Positions 1 through 6,718 of a DNA stretch of 19,126 nucleotides are shown in pieces. This DNA is from DATKYV01 sp035528275. GTDB taxonomy: Bacteria; Acidobacteriota; Terriglobia; UBA7540. The translations under genes and the position numbers were made by a program. The stretch is taken from positions 1 through 19,126 of the forward strand of contig DATKYV010000047.1 of NCBI GenBank assembly GCA_035528275.1. The letters are read 5' to 3'. The notes beneath the pieces were generated by a model that was given only the letters and a program-made list of their open reading frames with translations, was not told the origin of the DNA and searched no databases. Every line of letters begins with the position of its first letter. Position 1 is the stretch's first letter.

Positions 1-480
1 GTGAGCTTCGGATGCTCCAAATTCTTTCTGACGGTGGATACGGATGACAAGCTCTTCAAGTGCGGCCTGCAGATCGAGCGGGGCTATCTGAAAGCTCCCC
101 GCGAGTTTCGCGAGTGCCAATTGCGGTCGGACTGGGACTGGCATCGACTTCTCAAGGGGCTCAGGCCCAAAAGCCCGCTCGAACGCGAACTCCGACGGCT
201 CGTGTTGCGCGAGGGATTCAGGATCTACGCCGGCAGTTGGGAAATCGGCCCCGAGGACTACTCAAAAGCCACTCTCCCGAACGTGGCCAAACTGCGGAAT
301 ATTCTTCAGGTCGCGCCCAAAAGCCATTGGGCAGGATTTCAACTCTACTATCCGATGCGCGAGGACGAGGTGCGCAGCGCGACGGGAATCGATTTGGTCG
401 AATCCATGCTGGCCGTTTTCAGCGAAGTAACCGCCGCGATGAACCTCTGTATGCAGATCCAACTCGAATCGTCTGACTGA
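1..480 (+). CDS. Hypothetical protein, 3' fragment
   Basis: An open frame runs from the first base of the window to a TGA at 478-480 (159 residues visible). It opens on GTG at base 1 with no room for a ribosome binding site, so this is most likely the C-terminal part of a gene that begins outside the window. The product is soluble, with many charged and aromatic residues (for example SDWDWHRLL and KSHWAGFQLYYP), no signal peptide and no membrane segment. The composition and absence of internal stops suggest a real gene. I do not recognise the family and assign no function. It converges on the nitroreductase gene across a 131-bp gap that contains a 10-bp GGCCCGGGCC palindrome (577-586) but no clear terminator. 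Confidence 0.6.
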   Translation: MSFGCSKFFLTVDTDDKLFKCGLQIERGYLKAPREFRECQLRSDWDWHRLLKGLRPKSPLERELRRLVLREGFRIYAGSWEIGPEDYSKATLPNVAKLRNILQVAPKSHWAGFQLYYPMREDEVRSATGIDLVESMLAVFSEVTAAMNLCMQIQLESSD

Positions 481-611
481 CTAATCAAGCCCACCCAAGG
501 TGTCGAATATCAGACTCCCGGTATCTGAATCCCTAAGAAGCATCGGCACACTGAAGCCAGAAAACCCCCAGAGACCGGCCCGGGCCTGAATGCAATCCGA
601 GGATTGGGCCG

Positions 612-1301
612 TCAGCGTGGGTGGCCGACGGGGATAAGGTAGAGAGGCCTCTCCTCACGAGGCAAGGCGAGGGTCTTCTGCCCGTCGGCGTCGTGAAACG
701 CGCCGACGGGCACGCCCCCCAGACCCAGGGCGACAGCTTCCAGCAGCAGATTTTGCGCCGCGTGGCCCGCCTCCATTTGAACGTAGCGCGGTGTTCTGCC
801 CTCTCCATATTTCTGGGCCGTGCGCTCGTATACTGCCGTGAACACAAAAACCGTCGGTGCCTCGCGGATAGCGTCTTGTTCCAGGGCAGCGCGAAAGATG
901 GCCGGCCTCAGGTCGCGGTTGGTCAGACGCCTCAACCGGTGTGGCTGCGGTTCGTAATGAAAGAACCCGTCGGGCGTCGCCACGTAGAGCTCCAGAGGGT
1001 AGAGCGCGCCCGCTGAGGGCGCTGTGCGCAGGCCCTCGCGATGGGTGATCCCCTGCGCCGCCCAGAGAAGCTGGGAGACCTGCTGCGCGCTCAGAGCTTC
1101 CTTGCCGAACTTGCGCACCGAACGCCGACGAGCGATCGCCTCTTCGACGGACATCCGGCCCTCGCGCACGGGCTCGGGCAACTCGACTGTCTCAGCGAAC
1201 TTGGCTGGTGTCTTGATCGAATCGTTTCCTGTCCCTGACGGCATGGCACAACCCCCGAAAGCCAGCAGCATCGCGCTGCCCAATAGAATGATCCTCCTCA
1301 T
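612..1301 (-). CDS. SagB-type nitroreductase-fold lipoprotein
   Basis: A 229-residue protein of the nitroreductase / SagB-type dehydrogenase family, FMN-dependent flavoproteins that oxidise or reduce varied substrates. Family marks are RRRSVRKF near residues 58-65 (the usual FMN phosphate contact), the SagB-like APSAGALYPLELY at 94-106, and GLGGVPVGAF at 193-202. The N-terminus is a short hydrophobic leader ending AFGGC with Cys18. This is an acceptable though not ideal lipobox, because -3 is Phe, so a lipoprotein facing the periplasm is likely. That is unusual, since most relatives are cytosolic and FMN is loaded there. The start ATG follows a GAGGAG-type ribosome site. It lies 44 bp downstream of the repaired end of the radical SAM gene on the same strand, so the two are probably co-transcribed. 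The substrate is unknown; no thiazole/oxazole peptide partners (SagC/SagD) are visible. Confidence 0.85.
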   Translation of the reverse strand: MRRIILLGSAMLLAFGGCAMPSGTGNDSIKTPAKFAETVELPEPVREGRMSVEEAIARRRSVRKFGKEALSAQQVSQLLWAAQGITHREGLRTAPSAGALYPLELYVATPDGFFHYEPQPHRLRRLTNRDLRPAIFRAALEQDAIREAPTVFVFTAVYERTAQKYGEGRTPRYVQMEAGHAAQNLLLEAVALGLGGVPVGAFHDADGQKTLALPREERPLYLIPVGHPR

Positions 1302-1345
1302 TGGCTTTCTCCTCGGATTTCAGTGGCCTGCCGCACGATACGATC

Positions 1346-2361
1346 TCAGTAGTCACGCGAAAGCAGGTGCCGATTACCGATGCGCACATTCGTGAGGCCT
1401 GCGACGCATGCCGCTTCGAGCGCCTCGTTTGCGTGACGATGAGAGGTCGTGGCAGATCGGTCATGCAGAAATGTGGGGCGAAGCCCAGCAAGGCGTACGG
1501 AATTTTGGGATTGATCCCCGCGATGAACCGGGCGATTCGCCCCACCTCGCCTGCATCTACGTAACCGGGCACGAGTAACGTACTGGCGATGACCAGCGGC
1601 GGCGTGGGGCGCTCACCAATTCGCCGTGCAGCGCGGGCGAAGTTTTCGAGCGTGCGCTTGTTGGAGGCCCCCGTCAGGACGATGTGTAGCGTTTCGTCCA
1701 TCGCTTTGAGGTCGAATTTGATGCCGCCACCCGTTTCAAGCGAAAGCTGGACAGCGCGGTCCAACAACTTGGGATTCGACGTTCCCGCCGTCTCCCAGCA
1801 GACGACGACCCCTTTCTTTGCCAGATACTGGCCCGCGGCCAGCGCGTGGGGCATCTGCGATGCCGGGTCGCCGCCGAAGAAACAGACGCAGTAGGTCTGC
1901 GGATTGGCCGCATCGGTTAGTTGAGACGCGCTGAGGCCGTTGGAGCGCGCGGGAGACATGGCGCGGAAATGCCAGTTCTGGCAGAAGAGACAGTCGAAGG
2001 TGCAGCTGGCGTAGAAGACCGCCAGGTTGTGGCGTCCTCGCTGCGCGCTGCCGTTGCAGACCCAGTCGGCAACACAGTTCGTGGGCAGGGGGTCGCGATA
2101 CCAGTCGAGGATGCCGCGCTGCGGCGTGCCTGCAAGGTGCACCAGCCGGCCGTCGCGCGCCGTTCGCAGGCCACAATAGCCTCGCTCGCCCTCGCCGATG
2201 ACGCACTCCCGGGCGCACAAAACGCATCGCGCCCCTTCCGCCGCGCGTGGCGGCGAAGACGGCAAGTTGAAAGCTTGGCGCGCCTCCCCGTGAGCGGCCT
2301 GTGAAACTCGCAACGCGTCTTCCGGATGCGCCCGGATGCATTCGGCACACATATCCAACAC
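1346..2361 (-). CDS. Radical SAM protein (AmrS/PflA-like), frameshifted
   Basis: A radical SAM enzyme related to the AmmeMemoRadiSam and pyruvate-formate-lyase-activase-like group. Counting from GTG at 2361, the SAM/[4Fe-4S] motif is CTFDCLFCQNW with Cys120, 124 and 127. A second cysteine set, CVLCAREC...GYCGLR (Cys46, 49, 53, 63), is typical of this group. The frame remains open upstream of 2361 and encodes another zinc-ribbon-like part (ACALCG at about 2389-2403, then CAEC), so the true N-terminus is longer; no ATG, GTG or TTG precedes it. At about 1450 the frame breaks. Before it the reading is MTDLP; after one missing base it continues as TTSHRHANEAL, then VRIGNRHLL, the expected family C-terminus, stopping with TGA at 1346-1348. 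Without that repair the frame runs on to 1192 through the nitroreductase start as non-homologous sequence. This is either a real frameshift mutation or a base-call error. Confidence 0.75.
1450..1451 (-). other. Probable one-base deletion in the radical SAM gene
   Basis: On the minus strand the codons GAT CTG CC- are followed by ACG ACC TCT CAT CGT. Adding one base after CC gives Asp-Leu-Pro-Thr-Thr-Ser-His-Arg-His-Ala, the conserved turn and helix near the end of this family, and the frame then stays coding for 34 codons to TGA at 1346-1348. Without the base the frame continues into basic, serine-rich residues with no family resemblance. Confidence 0.7.
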
Positions 2362-2431
2362 GGAACAAATCAGACGCGATTGATTCCCGCAGAGCGCGCA
2401 GGCTTGGTCCTCGAGGAAACGAACTGAGCGG

Positions 2432-2447
2432 CCCCGTATCCCCGTAT
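2432..2447 (-). repeat. 8-bp tandem duplication at the radical SAM 5' end
   Basis: Reading the minus strand, ATACGGGG occurs twice in direct succession, immediately downstream of a perfect AGGAGG (2450-2455) and about 30 bp ahead of the first zinc-ribbon cysteine codons. An eight-base duplication shifts the reading frame. The zinc-ribbon frame has no standard start codon between its upstream TAG and the first Cys codon; the only codon at a normal distance from AGGAGG is ATA. Deleting one copy does not by itself create a start, so the damage may be more complex, or ATA may be used. Confidence 0.5.
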
Positions 2448-2449
2448 TT

Positions 2450-2455
2450 CCTCCT
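2450..2455 (-). promoter_or_regulatory. Strong ribosome binding site AGGAGG without a clear start codon
   Basis: The perfect Shine-Dalgarno sequence AGGAGG sits where the radical SAM gene should begin translation (N-terminal zinc ribbon from about 2403 downwards). In the homologous frame the codons that follow are AAT ACG GGG ATA CGG, with no ATG, GTG or TTG. An ATG further upstream (2474-2476) opens another frame and lies before the site. The position argues that the gene starts near 2436 rather than at the internal GTG at 2361. Confidence 0.45.
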
Positions 2456-2634
2456 GAAGGTTTCTTTACCTACCATACGCCTGCGAAATCAAAGGAACAA
2501 GGTGCCTCGGAGTTCTTGCCGGTCTCGTGCAGGTCATCATTCGTGCCATCCGAAAATGGGTCACATATCCGGTTTCGAGTGCTAGAGTATTGTGTTTAAT
2601 CTGCTGGCCGCCATACTTCAAACGGAGGCAGCTT

Positions 2635-3537
2635 ATGAAACACCTATCCGGAGTTACCCTCGCCGGTGCGTTGCTGATGACCGCTGGCTTTGCATTCGCC
2701 CAGCAGGATTTCGCGAACGTGGAGATCAAGGCGACGCGCGTGAAAGGCAACATCTACATGCTGAACGGGACGGGCGGCAATGTCGGGGTCTCGGTCGGCT
2801 GGGACGGGATTTTGATCGTCGACGACAAGTTCGCTCCCCTGGCGGATAGAATCCGCGCGGCGCTGAAAGGCATCGGCGGCGGCGAGCTCAAATTCATTCT
2901 CAACACCCACTTCCACGGAGACCACACGGGAGGGAACCAGGTGTTCGGCCCCGAAGCGCCGATCATCGCCCAAACCAATGTGCGGAAGCGCCTTTCGTCG
3001 GAGCAGACGCGGGACGGGCGCACGTCTCCCGCGGCCCCCAAGGAAGCCTGGCCGGTGATCACTTTCGATCAGTCCGTGTCCGTCCATTTCAATGGTGAGG
3101 AGATCAAGGCGCTGCACTTCCCCCATGGGCACACAGACGGCGATAGCGTGATTTTCTTCAAGGGCTCCAACGTCGTACACATGGGCGACGATTTCTTTGC
3201 CGGGCGTTTTCCCTTTGTCGACCTCGACTCGGGCGGGGACGTCGAGGGACTCGTGCACAATATCGGCGAAGTGCTGCAGCAGCTCCCTGCTGACGTAACC
3301 ATCATTCCCGGGCACGGACCCATTTCGAAGCTCGACGACCTCAAGGCGTATCACCGCATGCTGGTCGAGACCACAGGCATCGTGCGCAAGGGCATGGCCG
3401 CGGGAAAAAGCCTCGATCAGATCAAGCAGGAAGGCTTTCCCGAGGAATGGAATCCATGGGGCAATGGTTTCATCTCGGCAGAAAGATGGATTGAGACCAT
3501 TCACCGCAGCCTGACTCGCCAGGCGGCGGGTAAATAA
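2635..3537 (+). CDS. Exported metallo-beta-lactamase-fold hydrolase
   Basis: A 300-residue MBL-fold hydrolase with a Sec signal peptide (hydrophobic stretch ending AFA before QQ, near residues 20-23). The metal motif HFHGDH is at residues 92-97, inside NTHFHGDHTGGN. Further ligands are supplied by FPHGHTDGD, the GDDFF segment and the closing IIPGHGP. The HxHxDHTGGN form is common in periplasmic MBL proteins of the SoxH/cyclase/quinoprotein-relay type, which hydrolyse lactones, esters or thioesters; the substrate cannot be read from the sequence. The start at 2635 is chosen because GGAGG at 2624-2628 lies 6 nt before the ATG and the signal peptide begins there; the upstream in-frame extension to 2527 is not leader-like. 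It is first in a same-strand run with gaps of 38, 37 and 73 bp, probably an operon, and is divergent from the radical SAM gene. Confidence 0.88.
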   Translation: MKHLSGVTLAGALLMTAGFAFAQQDFANVEIKATRVKGNIYMLNGTGGNVGVSVGWDGILIVDDKFAPLADRIRAALKGIGGGELKFILNTHFHGDHTGGNQVFGPEAPIIAQTNVRKRLSSEQTRDGRTSPAAPKEAWPVITFDQSVSVHFNGEEIKALHFPHGHTDGDSVIFFKGSNVVHMGDDFFAGRFPFVDLDSGGDVEGLVHNIGEVLQQLPADVTIIPGHGPISKLDDLKAYHRMLVETTGIVRKGMAAGKSLDQIKQEGFPEEWNPWGNGFISAERWIETIHRSLTRQAAGK

Positions 3538-3575
3538 GCCCGCAAGCGCCGCACGGTTGCGATAGGAGGTGACAT

Positions 3576-5567
3576 ATGAAAAAGCCGCGCGCCTCGAAAA
3601 ATCCCAGCGTCAACCGACGCGCCTTCTTCAAAAGCGCGGGGGCGGGGCTCCTGGCGGCCGGGCTCGCTACAGAGACTTCCCGCGGCAGCCCAACCTCGGA
3701 AAGCCCGGCGCGGTTCACGCCCTCGGCCGGCCTGGCACAAATCTCTCCGAATCTCTACGTGTTGGACGACACGTGCAACGTATACGTCTTGAAGGATGGC
3801 GACCGCGCCCTGCTCATCGACTTCGGTTCCGGACACATCCTGAAACTGCTCGGTCAGATCGGCGTCACCAAGGTCGAAGGTATCCTGCACACCCACCATC
3901 ATCGCGACCAGTCGCAGGGCGACCATCGGGCCGTGGCCGCGCGAATCCCGATTCACGTGCCCGCGCACGAGCGCCACCTCTTCGAAGATGCGGAGAACTT
4001 CTGGCGGAACCGTCGCGTCTTTCACCTCTACTACGTCCGCAACGACTTTTTCACCCTCACGCGCAATGTCCCTGTTGCCGGCGTCCTGCACGACTACGAG
4101 AAGTTCCGCTGGGGACCTTATGAATTTTTGATCTTTCCCACTCCTGGACATACCCTGGGCTCGGTCACTCTGATGGGCACGGTGGACGGCAAGAAGACGG
4201 CCTTTTCGGGAGACTTGATTCATTCGCCGGGAAAGGTGGCGAATCTCTACGACCTGCAGTACCAGTACGGAAGCCCAGACGGAGTTGACTTCACGATCTT
4301 CTCGCTCACCAAGCTGCGCGAGCAGGGCGCGGAGCTGATCTGCCCCTCGCACGGCGAGCCCTTCCGCGATCCTGACGCGGGTTTTGCCGACTTGATTGGA
4401 AAACTGAAAGGCTGGTACGAGGCGTATTCGCCCGGCTCAGCGCTTACCGTTGAGAACAAACCCTTCGCCGTCACGCCGCACCTGGTGTGCGCGCACCAGA
4501 CCACCTCGACCTTCTATGCGCTCATCAGCGACAGCGGCAAGGCACTCTTCGTCGACTACGGCGCGGCAAGCGGCAATTTTTTCAGCGGATTCAATACCGC
4601 GGCGTCGGTGCTCGATCGCATGCGTTTTGTCGAGCATACGATCCCGGAATTGAAGGCACGCTACGGATTGAAATCGGTTGACGTCGCCATGCCCAGCCAC
4701 ATGCACGACGACCACTTGAACGGATTCCCGCACCTCGTTCGGCACTATGACAGCAAGGTCTGGTGCTACGAGAACATGGTGGATATCCTCGAAAAGCCGT
4801 GCGGCAACAATCTGGGCTGCATCCTCCCCGAACCCATCAAGGTTGACCGCACCTTCCGGCACGGCGAAACGTTCAAGTGGGAGGAGTATGAATTCATCGT
4901 GTACCATTCGCCCGGCCACACCGAATACCAAATGGCCATGTTCGCGGATATTGACGGCGCCCGCGTCGCCTTCACCGGCGATGCGTTGTTCCCGGCGGCC
5001 AGCCAGGCGCCCTATCAGCTTCGCCACAACCTCATCTTCCGCAACTGGGTGGAGAACGACAGTCATGTCAAGTCCATCCACACGATCCTGGAGCACCAGC
5101 CCACATTGATCGCGCCGGGACACGGCAAGCCTTTTGTGAGCAACAAGGAAGACCTCGAGGATCTGAAGCGCCGGCTGGAAGGCCAGCAGAAATACTTTCG
5201 CGAGGTCATCGCCGACCCCAATTGTGACTTCGGGCTGAATCCCAGTTGGGTAAGGCTATATCCTTACCAACTCGAGGCCCGCGCCGGTTCGAGCGCGCCT
5301 GTGGAGCTCCGCGTGCGCAATTATCGCGCCAAGCCGATGCAACTGGAGGCCGCCCTCGTGCTACCCGCGGGCTGGAAGGCAGCACCCGAAATCGTCACAC
5401 TCACCGTCCCTCCAAACGGCGACGCGCGCGAGGAGTTCACACTGACGATTCCCGAAAACTGGAGCCGGTCAATGCCGCGTGTGGCGCTCACCGCCGACGT
5501 GATGGCAGACGGACAATACCTGGGAGAGATTGCCGAAGGTGTGGTCGACGTGCTGTTCTCAAGCTGA
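3576..5567 (+). CDS. Tat-exported tandem metallo-beta-lactamase protein
   Basis: A 663-residue protein with two MBL-fold domains in a row and a C-terminal beta-sandwich. The twin-arginine leader NRRAFFK (Arg14, Arg15) with a following hydrophobic segment sends it folded across the membrane, which fits a metalloenzyme. Domain 1 (about 55-290) has HHHRDQ at 107-112, so the last position of HxHxDH is Gln; its other ligand motifs TPGHT, SGDLIH and CPSHGEP are present. Domain 2 (about 310-540) has canonical HMHDDH at 375-380, then HSPGHT, TGDALF and APGHGKP. Residues from about 560 resemble a NEW3-like accessory domain (ELRVRNY, LPAGWK, LTVPPNGDA). A near-perfect AGGAGGTGA (3564-3572) precedes the ATG. 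Domain 2 is likely catalytic; domain 1 may bind one metal or act as a regulatory or substrate-binding copy. The substrate is unknown, with lactones or esters in line with the neighbours. Confidence 0.85.
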   Translation: MKKPRASKNPSVNRRAFFKSAGAGLLAAGLATETSRGSPTSESPARFTPSAGLAQISPNLYVLDDTCNVYVLKDGDRALLIDFGSGHILKLLGQIGVTKVEGILHTHHHRDQSQGDHRAVAARIPIHVPAHERHLFEDAENFWRNRRVFHLYYVRNDFFTLTRNVPVAGVLHDYEKFRWGPYEFLIFPTPGHTLGSVTLMGTVDGKKTAFSGDLIHSPGKVANLYDLQYQYGSPDGVDFTIFSLTKLREQGAELICPSHGEPFRDPDAGFADLIGKLKGWYEAYSPGSALTVENKPFAVTPHLVCAHQTTSTFYALISDSGKALFVDYGAASGNFFSGFNTAASVLDRMRFVEHTIPELKARYGLKSVDVAMPSHMHDDHLNGFPHLVRHYDSKVWCYENMVDILEKPCGNNLGCILPEPIKVDRTFRHGETFKWEEYEFIVYHSPGHTEYQMAMFADIDGARVAFTGDALFPAASQAPYQLRHNLIFRNWVENDSHVKSIHTILEHQPTLIAPGHGKPFVSNKEDLEDLKRRLEGQQKYFREVIADPNCDFGLNPSWVRLYPYQLEARAGSSAPVELRVRNYRAKPMQLEAALVLPAGWKAAPEIVTLTVPPNGDAREEFTLTIPENWSRSMPRVALTADVMADGQYLGEIAEGVVDVLFSS

Positions 5568-5593
5568 GCGTTCTACCCTAGCACAACGAAGGC

Positions 5594-5598
5594 AGGAG
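5594..5598 (+). promoter_or_regulatory. Ribosome binding site deciding the propeller start
   Basis: AGGAG here directly touches an ATG at 5599 but lies 6 nt before a second in-frame ATG at 5605. Normal spacing favours 5605, which also gives a compact signal peptide beginning MPTQRIPIAI. Confidence 0.55.
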
Positions 5599-5604
5599 AT
5601 GTTT

Positions 5605-6645
5605 ATGCCAACCCAAAGGATCCCGATAGCTATTCTCGCCGTCTCGCTGCTCACCATTCCGCAAAATCACTCGGCCCAGACCAAAAAAGCCGGCAACCCT
5701 GAAAAGGATCTGCCGCCCAACATTACTCAGTTGACGGGCTTCGGCGAGCGGGCGTCCTGGGCGCCGGACGGAAAACGCATCGCCTTCATGAGCAAGAGTT
5801 TTGGCGACGCGTTTGAGATCGACCTCGAAACCCGGCTGGCCCGACTTCTTACCGGACACTTCCTGCACAAGGGCTTTCTTAGAGTTCAGTACCTGCCCAG
5901 CGGCGATTTCTTTCTGATCGGTGCGCGGACCTTCGAGGATATTCGCACCACCCGCAGCCGCGATCAGGAAATGTGGGTGATGAAAGCCGACGCGAAGACT
6001 CCGCCCGTGCCGCTCAACCAAAAGATATCGGAGGGCGTCGCCATCTCGCGAACGCGAATGAAGGTTGCGTGGGCGAACGGTCACGGCCAGTATCCGGATC
6101 AATTCAAGGAACGGGAATCCGCGCTCTACACGGCCGATATCGAGTACAAGAACGGCGTGCCCACGCTGGTCAACAAGAGAGAGGTCCTTCGCTCGCCAGG
6201 GCCGGAATGCTATCTCGAAGCCCAAGACTTTCGTCGCGACGACACGGAGCTGATCTATTCCTGTTACCGGGAACATCCCGCGAGCATCAAGGCGGACGTC
6301 ATGGGGGTCAATCTCAAAAACGGCAAAGTCACTGCGTACCGCAAGCTCGAAGAGGAGTACAACGAGCCCGAGGGCATTTCGCCGGATGGCGAATGGACGC
6401 TGGTGGAGTCGAGCCGCGATCAGAGCCCGGACCACCAGACCGACCGGTTCATTGATATCTGGAAATTGAAGCTCGAGCCCGGAAGCACGGACTTCGTGCG
6501 CCTCACTCGCTGGGGCGATTACGAGGGCTACAAAGCTTCAAATCCCGTAGTGAGTCCCGATGGGAAATGGATTGCTTTTCAATCCGCCCGCAATGACGAG
6601 CCGGCCGGCGTGGGTCACGGCATTTTTCTTCTTAAATTGCATTGA
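5605..6645 (+). CDS. Exported TolB-like beta-propeller protein
   Basis: A 346-residue protein with a short Sec leader (IPIAILAVSLLTIP, cleavage likely around NHSAQ). The body is built from TolB/PD40-type propeller blades, visible as ASWAPDGKRIAFMS near the N-terminus, PEGISPDGEWTLVES in the last third and NPVVSPDGKWIAFQS near the C-terminus. Between them are weaker blades such as VQYLPSGDFFLI. Such propellers bind peptides, carbohydrates or partner proteins in the periplasm and are usually not catalytic; I see no protease domain. It lies 37 bp after the tandem MBL gene and 73 bp before the fucosidase gene, so it is probably part of the same transcript and may act as a binding or scaffolding partner. 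The size suggests a single six- or seven-bladed propeller with nothing appended. Confidence 0.78.
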   Translation: MPTQRIPIAILAVSLLTIPQNHSAQTKKAGNPEKDLPPNITQLTGFGERASWAPDGKRIAFMSKSFGDAFEIDLETRLARLLTGHFLHKGFLRVQYLPSGDFFLIGARTFEDIRTTRSRDQEMWVMKADAKTPPVPLNQKISEGVAISRTRMKVAWANGHGQYPDQFKERESALYTADIEYKNGVPTLVNKREVLRSPGPECYLEAQDFRRDDTELIYSCYREHPASIKADVMGVNLKNGKVTAYRKLEEEYNEPEGISPDGEWTLVESSRDQSPDHQTDRFIDIWKLKLEPGSTDFVRLTRWGDYEGYKASNPVVSPDGKWIAFQSARNDEPAGVGHGIFLLKLH

Positions 6646-6672
6646 GAGCCGTCTGTTCTCCAGACCTCTGCC

Positions 6673-6692
6673 GCGCCACGCGGGTTTGGCGC
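6673..6692 (+). other. Intercistronic hairpin before the fucosidase gene
   Basis: GCGCCA and TGGCGC form a perfect 6-bp stem with an 8-nt loop between the propeller and fucosidase genes. No T-run follows, so it is not a standard terminator; it could affect mRNA processing or stability, or be chance in GC-rich DNA. Confidence 0.25.
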
Positions 6693-6718
6693 ATTGATTG
6701 GGACACGAGGAGAGGGTC

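Noticed and set aside
577..606. GGCCCGGGCC palindrome and a CAATC/GATTG stem as a terminator between converging genes
   Set aside because: The arms are short and no T-run follows on either strand; chance is likely in GC-rich DNA.
1736..2476. A 246-codon minus-strand open frame with ATG at 2476
   Set aside because: It overlaps the radical SAM gene in another frame, is Arg/Ala/Pro-rich without motifs, and its ATG lies before the AGGAGG site. It may only mark the frame damage at the true gene's 5' end.
2570..2600. TTTAAT at 2595-2600 as a -10 element for the MBL operon
   Set aside because: The best -35 partner (TTTCGA, 16 bp upstream) matches only half the consensus; not strong enough to call.
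2644..3504. Long antisense open frame opposite the first MBL gene
   Set aside because: The plus strand holds a clear MBL protein with signal peptide and ribosome site; the antisense product has no motif and reflects GC-rich codon bias.
4437..5123. 228-codon antisense open frame within the tandem MBL gene
   Set aside because: It is a shadow of the second MBL domain with no ribosome site or recognisable domain.
3576..5567. Tandem MBL protein as an artefactual fusion of two genes
   Set aside because: The linker is in frame with no stop or internal ribosome site, only one leader is present, and the C-terminal sandwich follows both domains, so a true two-domain protein is more likely.
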